Shown here one piece after another: positions 1 through 10,226 of a stretch of 64,000 nt of DNA (the first letter of the stretch is position 1; each line of letters starts with the position of its first letter). The position numbers and the translations under genes are program-made. Source of the DNA: Chlamydomonas sphaeroides. Its lineage: Eukaryota; Chlorophyta; Chlorophyceae; Chlamydomonadales; Chlamydomonadaceae. The notes below the pieces were generated by a model that had not been told where the DNA came from, did not search any database, and was given only the letters and a program-made list of their open reading frames with translations. Where the stretch lies: NCBI GenBank assembly GCA_001662425.1, contig BDDC01000102.1:11056-75055 (forward strand). The letters run 5' to 3'.

Positions 1-1283
1 CAGCATGGGGAGCATGGGCAGCATGGGGAGCATGGGCAGCATGGGGAGCATGGGCAGCATGGGGAGCATGGGCAGCATGGGGAGCATGGGCGCGGGCAGG
101 TGAGCATGGGCGCGGCGGTGCTGCCAATCCCCAACCAGGCTGAGGAGGGCGTGCGCTTGGAAGGCTTGGGCTGTAAGGGGTGCGCCGCTGTGCGACTCGG
201 CATGGGCGGTGCTGACAGCCAGCCCAGCAACACTGACCGCGGCAGACCCTCCCGCCTCGCCTGCCTGCCTGCACCGACGGCTGCCGCTGCAGAGCAATGG
301 CTGCACTTACAACGACCACACCGGCGGCGGCCGCCTCAGCGGCGGCACGCTGGGCGACGGCGCGGGCGCCGACGGCATGGACGCGGTCGGCGAGGCGCAG
401 CCGCTGTGGCGCAAGGGTGAGCCTCGTGGGGGGCATGCCGACTGCAGAAGGGCTGGGCTCCCGCCCGTGGCCGCTGCTGGCGCAGGCGCCTGTCCTTCCC
501 CGCCCAACCCTGTCTTCTCATCCCCAAGCCCCGACCTAGCTCCGATCTGCCCATGCACCCGCCGCCTCGCCAGGTGACTCTGTGGAGCTGCTGCTGCGGC
601 GCGGCCCCGTGTCCTCGGCGCTGCTGCTCAAGGTCAACGGCCGCCACGTGGACGCGCTGCACCGCCTGCCGCCCTCGCGCAGCTGGTGGGTGCACACCAG
701 GCAGGGGGCGCGCACTGGAGTGTTGGGTTGGGGGTTTGAGGGGTGGCTGGTGGGGCGCTGCTGGCGGGCGCGTTGGCCAGGTGGCCGCCGGCCGCCCCCG
801 CTTGGGGGTGGGCGGGTCTGGCGCAGGGAAAGGGCGGCGGATGTGTGCGGGTGCGGCAGGTCTTGTGCACAGCTGTGCAGCAAGTGCGCGCCCTCGTCGG
901 CCGCCCCCAACCACTGGCGCCTGCTGCCCGCCGCCTGCAGGTGCTGGTACGTGGGGCTGTGGGCCGGAGGCGACGTGAGCTGCGCCGTCTTCCAGCGGGA
1001 CCAGTACTCGGGTGAGCGCCCGCGCTGGCAGATGGGCCGGAGATCGGGCGGCTGGCGGCGCAGGGGGCGTGGCGCCTGCTGTTGGCAGCGGTTGGTAGCC
1101 TGCATTGTGTCCCTGTCCCGTGGCGGACATCGACCATATGTGGACCCTACTCGGTGGGACACGCGATGCATGATGCTTCACAGCACCGCAGGGTGGTGCA
1201 GCACAGCAACGCCCATCCCCGACCCCGCGTTCCCACCCTGCGCAGTGTACTGGGGCGACTACTCGGTGAGGCGCTTCCTGTGA
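1..1283 (+). CDS. 3' part of an unrecognised gene (5' end outside window)
   Basis: I do not recognise this protein. Five exons can be joined in phase: 1-99, 295-416, 574-685, 941-1011 and 1246-1283, ending at TGA 1281-1283. All four introns are GT-AG and the phases agree. The first visible exon encodes ten Ser-Met-Gly repeats. The rest reads as a compact globular tail: a Gly-rich segment, then KGDSVELLLRRG, LLLKVNGRHVD and WYVGLWAGGDVSCAVFQ. This run of beta-strand-like pieces, ending in a G-L-W-A-G-G-D type strand, loosely resembles the end of a SPRY/B30.2 fold, but that is only a resemblance. The gene lies head-to-tail with the downstream protease. Exon phases make the model fairly secure; function is unknown. 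Confidence 0.6.
2..91 (+). repeat. 9-bp coding minisatellite, ten units (Ser-Met-Gly)
   Basis: Ten tandem copies of AGCATGGGN, alternating GGG and GGC at the third codon so that the unit also reads as an 18-bp repeat. The frame that encodes Ser-Met-Gly is the one that splices correctly (AG at 98-99 joined to C at 295) into the next exon. The array may extend left beyond the window. Confidence 0.85.
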
Positions 1284-2827
1284 GCAGGAGGGGCGGCCGC
1301 TCGCGGGGGGGCGCCAGCGGGCCCTCGCGGCCAGGGCGCGGGGCGCCGTTGTCGGGCTCCCTAGCGCAGGCGCGTAGCCAGCCTAGCACTGACTGCAAGG
1401 AGCGGTAAGGGCTTAGGTGGAGTGCGGCGCCGCAGCCGCAGCCTGTTGAAGATGCACATGCTGCGGCATTGTGGGATGTGCAGGAGCAGGAGCGGAGCGA
1501 GCGACGGCGTGGTCCATGGCGGTGGCCCGGACGGTTGTGGTAGGGGACGGGACTGGTCCAAGGCGCGTAGCGGTGAGGAGCGCGAGAGCCGTGCAGTGGC
1601 TAGTTAGCGCGGAGTGCAGGGAGGAGGTTGCGCGGAGAGGAGTGCGCGACGGATGGCTGCCGGATCGGCGCGAGGGGCTGCTCCAGATCCATGGCCGGGT
1701 CTGGTGTGCGGCAGGAGGGAAATTAGGTTGCCGAGAGAAAGCAGCGAGGGTCGGCACGCAGCGAGGAAGGAGCTCGGGAGAGGCAGCGTCACGCGGTGCG
1801 TTGGTTGTTGCGGCACACACGGCTGGGCTTGGTGGTGCGCCGGCGGCCGGCCAGGGCCCTGGGCGGATGAATGGGCGAGCCGGGCTGCATGCGAGCGCTT
1901 TGCGGTGGGCGAGGGGTCCAGAGCTGTGTCCACAAGGTGCGGCGTAGTTTGGGTGAGGGCGCCGCTTGTACGGCAGCGCGAGGCGGAGCGTAGCATGGCC
2001 TCTTGCGTCTTTGTTGGTTGCGCATTACCCGTTGGGCGTTGTTGTGTAGCGCTGCCGGCTGTTGGCGCGCGGAAAAGTTGAAGCCGCACAGGAGAAATCT
2101 TCTTGCAATTGTGGCCTGGCGTTATGGTGTGGGCCTGCGGCGCTTATGGCTTTGGTACGGCCCATCTCCGCTGTACATTGCCGCATTTATGTCTGTACGT
2201 TCTGGTCGGTAGCCTTTTGTTGCACCTCCAATCGTCGCTGTCGGGCCCAAGCGATCATTACTGACGTTGCAGTTGCTGACGAGCGTTGCGGCGCCTGAGC
2301 TGCAGAGCGTGGGCGAGCAGCTGCAGCGCCGTATGATGGGTGTGGTCTTCAGCGCCAGGATGACTGTTGAGTTGAGGATCGATGACGGCAGCGCGAGGGT
2401 TCGACGGGAGTGCAGGGGGCGTGTTGACCGTTGTAGCGCCCTGCTGGGTTGTATCACAGGCACGGGAGCGATGACAGCTTCCCCGGTAAGTCTTGACTTG
2501 GGTGTTGGCTATAGTTGCTGTTCTCATAGGTTATAACTCTTGCGTATGCGGCACTGCTGAGCGGCAGAGCATAGCTGCTGGGTTGGACGGCTTCTTTTGC
2601 GGCAGGGCGGGTCCGAAGGCACATGACTCATGCAAACCGTCGCATGCAAATCGCGCGGGAGGCTGTAACACCTACCCCAGCGGCGAGTGTCCTGCAGTAT
2701 TGCAACTTGAATTGCTCACACCTTAATATCCATGCAAAGTAGGCGCTCAGTAATGTTGCTCTTGCTAAGGTGCGCACTTCGCGGTTGCTCGCGCGTGCTC
2801 TGAGGCTCTGCCCTGCTAATCTGCTGC
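1284..2827 (+). other. Probable long 3' UTR plus intergenic/promoter sequence
   Basis: No conserved coding exon is visible in this 1.5 kb. The first TGTAA after the upstream stop codon is at 2664-2668, so the upstream gene may have a 3' UTR of about 1.4 kb, leaving about 150 bp as spacer before the protease start at 2828. Open frames here are GC-driven and match nothing I recognise. Confidence 0.5.
2664..2668 (+). terminator. Putative poly(A) signal (TGTAA)
   Basis: TGTAA is the usual green-algal poly(A) signal. This is the first one downstream of the stop at 1283 and lies before the next gene's start. Confidence 0.45.
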
Positions 2828-5800
2828 ATGCTGCTATGTAGCTCGATGATAGCATGCTGCGCCGCAGCGGCTGCCGACACGACCGAGGCATCGGCGCGGG
2901 CGACATCGCCGCTTCTCGAGGATTGGGTCTTCGTCCTGCGACAAGACGCCGACGTCGACGCGTTCGCGGCCAGCCTTTGCTCGGCCACGAATCCACTACG
3001 AAAGCTGCATGAGTACGAGTGCTCGGGCACACTGCGCCTCCTGCTTCGAGGCGTGTCAGGTGTGCAGCCGCAGCACGCGCCCCCCAAACCCCCAACCCCC
3101 CAACCCCCCGCTCGCCGCCTGGCCTCGCCTGCGACCTGCTGCCACCCACCTCCCTCGGTCACTTCCCCACGATGCCTTCCTTCCCACCCAGGCCGCTTCA
3201 GTCGCCAGGCGGTGCGCGACGTGCAGCGCAGCTTCAAGGACGTCCTCGACTTCGCATCCCGCGACCAGGGCTTCGGGGTGGGCCCGTGGGCTGGGCCTGG
3301 GCGCACCTTCCTAGCGCCGCACCAACCCTCATAGGCCTGCTGCACCATCACCGCGATCTAGCCGCAGCCGCAGATGCCCCGTGGCCTGCCGTTTCGCCGC
3401 GCGGCCTGCTGCTGGACCCCACCTCCTGCCGCGGCACGTGCGCCGCCCCGCCTCGGCCCGCTGCCCTTCCCATTCTTCCTCCCCTTCCCCTACCCCTTCC
3501 CGACCCTCCCTGCCCAGGTGGGAGACGACCTCCTGTCCGCTGAGGAGACCCAGCAGCAGGAGGAGCTGCTGGCGGCCATCGACCAGCAGCAGCAGCAGCA
3601 GCCGGGCCAGGGCCAGGGCCAGCAGGCGCTGCCAGGCGGCGCCGCGCGGCGTGCCTTGGCGCACCGGCTGCTGCCTGAGCAGGCCGACCCGGTGTCGTGG
3701 GGCCTGGACCGCATTGACCAGCAGGGGCTGCCGCTGGACCAGCTGTACCGCTACCAGGGCCTGGGTGGGTGCTGGAGAGGGCAGAGCGAGGAAGGAGAGT
3801 GAATGGGAGGGCTCTCAGGGTGCACGTCAATGGCTCGTAGCGGGTGGCGCAGCGCACCGGGGCAGATAGGATGGGAGGCTGGAGAAGCCGAAGGTGCCGC
3901 GGTTAGGACCGCGGGGGCGTCGATGAGCCTACGTAGCCGCTCTCGCTGCGGTTGGGGCACCGGCCCTGCGCTGCAGCCCCAAGGCACAGGCCTCAGCGTG
4001 CATGTGCACCCTCCCTTTCCCCAACAGCTGCTCTCCTCGCATCCTTCGCTGCCCTCCACCACCGCCGCAACACTCCTGCGACCTTCCCGCCCCCAACCTC
4101 CCCCCCAGGCACGGGCCTCAACGTGTACGTCCTGGACTCGGGCATCAGGGCCTCCCACGACCAGTTTCGGGCACTGGCCGAGCCGCCGCCCGCCGCCTAC
4201 GGCCCCGGCACGCAGCTGCGCACGCTGCCGGCCAGCCGCGTGACGCGGGGCTGGTCGGCACTGGCGGGCCCCGACGCCGACCTGCCGGGCAACAGGTGCG
4301 GCCGCGGGCTGCGCTTGCCCCGGACGTTCTTGCAACCTAGGTTCTGAAGCAATAACCATGTGCCTCCGCCCTCTGACCCTGCCCCTGTCCCCCCCCCCCC
4401 GCAGCGACTGCTACGGCCACGGCACTCACGTGGCGGCCATCATTGGGGGCCTGGAGGCGGGCGTGGCCAAGAATGTGACGCTGCACCCCGTGCAGGCAAG
4501 GAGGCGGGAAAGAGAGGGAATGTACCAGGAGTGAGGCGCACTAACCTGCGCGCGCGCGCACTACCGTACCCAGCGGCTCGGGCCCTTTCGGGAGGGGAGG
4601 GGGGCAGCGCGGGGGGCAGGCAAGGGAGGTAAGGGAGCCGGGCACGCGGCCGGGCACCCTCCTGTCGCATGTCGCTTGCACTTCTCGGCGCTTGATGTGT
4701 GAGTGTGCACCCCGCAACCGTACGCGAAGTACCGGGGGGCGAGAGCGACGCGGGCAGGCCGCCTGTGCGCCCCTGCCCTGCCCTGCCCTGCCCTGCCCCT
4801 GCCGGCCGCAGGTCCTGGACTGCAAGGGCAGCGCAAACGAGTCCCACATCCGCTGGGTGTGTCACTGCGCAGGCGCCCCGCTCCGCTCCGCTGCTGCGCG
4901 CTGCGCCACAATCACAACGGCGGCCCACACGCGTAACCCTTCCCCGCGCCTGCGCCCGCGCCGCCTGAAGCTGCGCAGCGCCCCGCACAGGCCCCCGCTT
5001 CGCCGCCAAGCCGCCCATCGCCGTGCGTTCGCCCGCGGCGCTTTGCTGTGACCGCTCGCACTGGGGCCCACGTGCCGCACCGACCGCAGCCGCAGCCACT
5101 GCCACCACCACTGCCGCTCCACCGCCTGCAGGGCTTGGAGTGGGTGGCCCGCAACCTGGCCACCCCCGCCCTGGTGCACATGTCGCTCGAGGGCTTCTAC
5201 AGCGCCGCAGTCAACGCCGCCGTGGAACGGCTGGTCAACGGGTGCGCCGCGCGCTGCCGTACGCGCGCCGCCGTGCTGCCGTACGTAGCTGCCGTACACC
5301 TCACTCGCACCTGCAGCGCCGGGTGCCGTGCACTCCCTTCCGGCCCTGGCCTGGGCTCCTCGCATGCCCAGGCCGCCCGGCCGTGTCCAACTCGCGCCCT
5401 GCGCACCTTCCTGACCCCCGCGCCACCGGCACTCACCTCACCTTGCTCCCGCAAACTGCCCCCGGGGCCCCGCCACCTGTCCCCGACTGCTGCCGCCGCA
5501 GCCTGGGCGTGCCGGTGGTGGCCTCCGCCGGCAACAGCGGCCGCGACGCGTGCTCCGTGTCGCCCGGCTCCGCGGGCTCGGCGCTCACGGTGGCGGCCAC
5601 CGAGTCGGACGGCACGCGCTGGGCCCGCTCCAACTGGTGAGGCTGAGCGGGACCGCCCTTGGCCCCTGGACACGCTAGAGGCCAGCTAGGGGCCAAGCGC
5701 GCTGCGGCCTGGTGCCGCAAGGCGCGAGCTGGGCTGACGCGCACTGCCTGACGGGTGCGGGTGATACGCAAGGTCAGTCCTTCAACTGCTGCGCCGGGCT

Positions 5801-8800
5801 GCGCGCTGTGCGCGCTGCCGGACAAGTATGCTCGCACCGCCCTCCCTGTCCTCGAGATCCGACAGTAGGCGGCAGGACAAGGTGCTTGGCGCGCATTCGG
5901 CGCGTGTCGCCATCACAGGCGTGATGCACCCTGCCGGCTGCCGTCCTGCGCACGTTGCACCCGTGGATGGAGCCCTGGCCGCATATCCGCCCACCCCGTC
6001 CGAGCGCAGCGCCCATCCCCCACCGCTCCTCCTGCAACGAACCCTGCAGGGGCGCCTGCGTGGACCTTTTTGCGCCAGGTGTCGCCATCATCAGCGCCGT
6101 GCCCTGGAGCGACAGCTCCTCGGCGCCCAAGACCGGTACCTCCATGGCGGCGCCCTTTGTGACGGGCGTCGCGGCGCTGTACATGGAGGGCCACCCGGTG
6201 AGGGGGCGGCAGCCCGAAGTTATTTAGACCTCCATCCCGCAGCAGTGGCCTCACGAAAGGCGCAGCGCCTCCACGTCACGCGCAGCGCCACCGCGTCCCC
6301 AGCCGCGCCCCAGCACGGGGGCCTCGCGCAGAAGAGCGGACTTGCCCGCGCCTCTTGCGCCGCTCGCCGCAAGGCCAAGACCGCGCGGCACCTCGCTAAG
6401 CCCATGACTCCCCTCGGCCCACACACGCTCATGCTTCCTGCCTTCTGCCCCCGCTGCCGGTGGTTCCTGCCTGTTCCGTAGGTACGTCTACGCGTTGAAC
6501 CGAGGGTGTGCTGTGCCGGGGCCGAGTTCGTTGTTAGCATGGGGTTACTAGCGCGCGCGTCGGCGGGGGCTGCGCCTGGCCGCTGCGTATCACCGACATC
6601 GTCAGGTAACTAAACTCATGGTACGAGGGCTGGGCCGGGCACCGGGTTCCTTTCGGGTGGCGCTGGGCTTCGCTTCCGCACTGGCGCATTTAACCGCATT
6701 CCCTCTCCGCACGGCCGACGCGCCATTCCTCCCGGGTCAGGCTGGGCTTCGCTTCCGCACATGTGCATTTAACCGCACTCCCTTCGCGCACGGCCGACGC
6801 GCCACCCTACCCGGGGCGTGCTGTGAAGCGTGTGGGGTTCTGTTCTACCTAACACTGGAACACGCTCCTCATGTCCCTGCCCCAGGGCGCCTCGGCGGTT
6901 GAGGTGTCGCAGGTGCTGCTGCGCTCCTCGGCCGCCGGCTCTGTAGCGGACGACCGCTCCGGCCTGGCCACCTTCAGCCCCTGGCGCTACTCGGGGCCCT
7001 GGGCGCCGCTGGACATCAGCTCCACGCCCAACCGGCTGCTGCAGTCGCAGCTGACGGTGCCGGTGCGGCAGACAGAGGGGGGCGGGGCGGGCCCCGGGGC
7101 TGGGGCGTGCTGGGGTTCTTGGGGGGGGAGCCGCTGCTGTGGCAGTGAGCCCTGTCCCGGCCACCTTGGCAGACGCAGCTCATCACCGTGCTGTTGTGAC
7201 AGCGGCACGTGTGTAGGCTGGGCGCTGGCGCTGTCGAGGCCGCCATAAGGCTGCTGCTGCCCTGGTGCGGCAGGGACGGTGATCATCTGCGCTGCGTGTT
7301 GAGCTCCCTGGTGGTGCAATCCTCAAGGGGTGTAGCGTAGAGGGGCATGGGCATGGGCCTTGCGCTGGGGTGGCGCTGAGGCGGAGCTAGCATCGAACCC
7401 TCGGCTCTGGAGTCCCAGGGCAGAGCCGCACGGTCGCTGCCCGCCGCCTGCTGCACGCACTGCGCAGGCGCGCGTGTCGCCCGGCGTGCTGAGCGTGCGG
7501 ACCTCTGCGGGCGCCGTCAGCGGCTCCCTGAGCGTGGACGTGGAGCTGCTGCTGCCGCCCACGGCACCGGTGGGAGCTCCGGCGGGGGGCGCTGCGTGCG
7601 CCCGGCAGCCGGGCTGGCACGCAGCCGCTAGGTTGCTACACGCCCACTGCGGCGGAGCAGCTGCATGCGGTCTGGCCGTGACCGGCAGCTGTTCACCGCA
7701 GCCGGGCCCCGCATGTCCGCCGTGCTGCCTCGCTGCGCCTCACTGAGACGGCTCGCTTGCGCCCGCCACCCATGACGACGACGCTCAGGTAGCCATGACG
7801 GTGGACGTGCCGCTGGGCTGGGCGGGCGAGCCGCTTGCGAATGTGAGCCCCTCCTCGGCCTCCTTCGCGGCCGGCAGTGCGGACCTGCAGCGGCGGCTGG
7901 CCGTGACACCCAGCCCGGGCGCGGCGCAAGGCACCTACTACGTGTCGCTGTCGTTCAGGTGTGGTCGGGACTCCGGAGATGGCGCCGTTGGCATGCTGCC
8001 AGGGCCGCGGAGGGCGCCGACGCGTTCGTGGCGGGCAGGCAGGCGCACTTTGGCAGCCAGTGGCTGCTGCCAGCGCACCTGCTGTCATGTGTCATGTGGC
8101 GCAGCCAGCTGGTCCATCGCGCCTGCCTGCACTCCCACGCAGGAGCTCCGACCCGCGCTACGAGTTTGCTGTCGCGAGCTTCAAGGTGAGGGCGTGGCGG
8201 CCCTGCCTGCCGGAGGCCAGAGGTTAGACCGCACATGGACACTACCGGTAACGCCCGCGGCCGTCGATCGCGCGACGTACGTGCGGGCTAGCGCTGCAAC
8301 CTCGCTGGTCACTACTGGGCCCCGCCTTGGCCGGAGAATCACGGCTCGGCTGCCTTGCGCGCTGCTGGCTGCATGGCCGCATGGGGCGGCCACGCGCCGT
8401 GTCTGAGCCACGCACGTCTTGCTTGCTCAACCGTTTTGTTGCAGGTCACGGACACGCGGCCCGCCTCGGGCGAGACCACCGCCGATCCCCGCGTCATCCC
8501 CAGCCTGCCTTTCTCCGACTCCGGATCCACCGCCGGCTTCGCGCACGATGTCACGACCTCGCCCGGGAACCCGCTGGTGCGTAGCACTGGGGAGGAGGGG
8601 CGCAGGGGCTGGTACGCCGCCGCTGCCTTATGGGAAGCAGCGGCCGTGGCGAGTTCGTGCTCGCATGCCGCCGCCGAAGCATGTCGTAGCGGGCAGTGCA
8701 CTTGCAGTTGGTGCTGCAGCACGCAACACGTTCGCCCAGCGGAGCGGAGCGCACGCATGTGCCTGTGCCGCCGTTCCCTGGTGCGCCACAGGATACGGCG

Positions 8801-9112
8801 CCTGACGTGGCCTACGCCTTCACGCCGCCCCGCCGCATGTCGGTCAGCTTCAGCACCTGCGGCTCGTCGTACGATACCGTACTGCTGCTGGGACCCGACC
8901 CGCAGCTGCCCTTGGGCTCGACGCTGTGGAACGACGACGACCCCGGCTGCGGCAGCACGCCGCCCGGCTCGTCCAACTCGCGGCTGGACGTTGACCTTGA
9001 GGCTGGCGTGACGTACTATGCGGTAGTGTCGGGATTCAACGGCGCGTCGGGGGCGTTCAGGCTGAGCGCGCGCTGCTTTGCGGGTTGCACTTCGGGAGTC
9101 GCGGCGGCGTGA
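2828..9112 (+). CDS. Secreted subtilisin-like serine protease (S8, proteinase K type)
   Basis: Predicted 741-aa subtilase from 15 exons: 2828-3059, 3192-3277, 3518-3764, 4109-4295, 4405-4495, 4812-4856, 5132-5241, 5502-5636, 6050-6197, 6886-7062, 7468-7569, 7789-7958, 8143-8185, 8445-8576, 8792-9112. All phases agree. It opens with a hydrophobic signal peptide (about residues 1-16), then an I9-like propeptide (DWVFVLRQDADVDAF) with a Gln-rich linker. The catalytic triad is intact: Asp198 (YVLDSGI), His256 (GHGTHVA) and Ser409 (GTSMAAP), with oxyanion Asn344 (ASAGN). After the protease domain come beta-rich segments and a C-terminal domain like the bacterial pre-peptidase C-terminal (PPC) fold (SFSTCGSSYDTVLLL, LDVDLEAGVTYYAVVSG). 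It probably acts outside the cell or in the secretory pathway; the substrate is unknown. Intron 5 uses a GC donor (CAG|GCAAGG). The end of exon 10 could instead be 7056. Confidence 0.9.
3080..3109 (-). other. G-quadruplex-capable run in subtilase intron 1
   Basis: The plus strand carries four C-runs of 4-6 bases separated by AA or AAA, so the minus strand has four G-runs with 2-3 base loops, a classical G4 pattern. It lies wholly within intron 1 (3060-3191). Confidence 0.6.
4771..4801 (+). repeat. CCCTG pentanucleotide microsatellite
   Basis: About six tandem CCCTG units in the subtilase intron just before the exon at 4812, in the position of its pyrimidine tract. Confidence 0.8.
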
Positions 9113-10226
9113 GCAACCCTTGAGACCGGGGGAAGTGTGTTCACTGTCATTTTAATTGATAGTATGTGTATGTGTGCAACCTCCGACGTGGGCTCGGGCC
9201 CACGTACGGCGGTCAGAAACGGCGACGTGCAGCCAGCTCCGCGGCTAGCCCGCTCGGCGCCGGCTCGTGTGCATGTAGCCGTCGTGACGTACAGGGGAGA
9301 TAAGTCCGCTAGTGGCGTAGACCAGGGGGAAAACCCTGGCATAGACGACGGCAGGCTGGTCTTCGCTGCACTATGCGACTCTTGCGGCCCGGAACAGCCT
9401 CATGCAGGAGCGTTCGCAAACGTCACGGAGCTTGCATGAACCCTCCCTCCTGGCTTGAACCGGCCGCGTGCTCGCTCGTGCGTTCGATTGGATGTGCGTG
9501 GGTGGGTAGGGGAGGCAGGCACGCGGCAGGTTCCACCACACGGTGAAAATGTTGCAGCCATGCCTCATGTGTAGCGAGGTCGTAAGTGGACGTACGATGA
9601 GAGAAGGTAGGCCAGCGAGTTGGACTCAGCGCAATAACGAATCCTAGGCCAGGGAATGGTCTGTTGGGTTTTGTTGACCGGGCTCGGGATAGTGTGTGCC
9701 TGGCGACTCGGCGTGACCCCGTTTTTGGGTGCACACGCAAGTATTCCAAAAAGCAAATCCTTTGTATGCGAAGGACATGCGTGCGTGCCGTTGCGCAGCA
9801 CCTACCTGACTTACTTGATGACTGTGCTCGTCAGCACTCAGGCATTGCTCGGCCAGGCCCACACGCACAACGAACCGTAATGGCGAAGATGCCGTAGCCC
9901 GCTGCCTGCTTGTGTGTTCTTGACGCGTTCGCAGGTCCGGCGCCAGTCCGACGGACAGCCAGCGGCGCGTGCCGGCGGACATAGGAGCGGCGCGGTGTTG
10001 AAGCCGACTCTCTCCGCCACGCTTGAAAATAATATCAAATATCCTACGAAATCGCGTTACAAACTCCATGACCTAGTCGAACATCCCTGGGTCACCTCGA
10101 CTTTCCACCAGCACGTTCGGGCGGGGCGGCCCCTGTGGCCGTCCAAAACGACCTGCTTACGGCGTTATAGCACTTACGACGGCAGGTGTACGTAAATAGG
10201 CCAAGTCAACGGCGAGACGGGAAGGC
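9113..10226 (+). other. Intergenic: protease 3' flank and promoter of giant gene copy 1
   Basis: No coding exon is recognisable. No TGTAA was found downstream of the protease stop, so its 3' end is undefined. An AT-richer stretch lies near 10020-10080, and a motif shared with the other paralogue lies at 10124-10144. Confidence 0.5.
10124..10144 (+). promoter_or_regulatory. Upstream dyad motif shared by both giant paralogues
   Basis: GGGCGGCC and GGCCGTCC half-sites form an imperfect inverted repeat 103 bp before the copy 1 ATG. The same motif lies 104 bp before the copy 2 ATG (36688-36709), while the surrounding sequence is largely unalike. Could be a protein-binding site or a 5' UTR element. 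Confidence 0.45.

Noticed and set aside
582..1283. Single continuous plus-strand frame of 233 codons
   Set aside because: It runs through two clear introns (686-940, 1012-1245). The spliced model has good splice sites and consistent phase.
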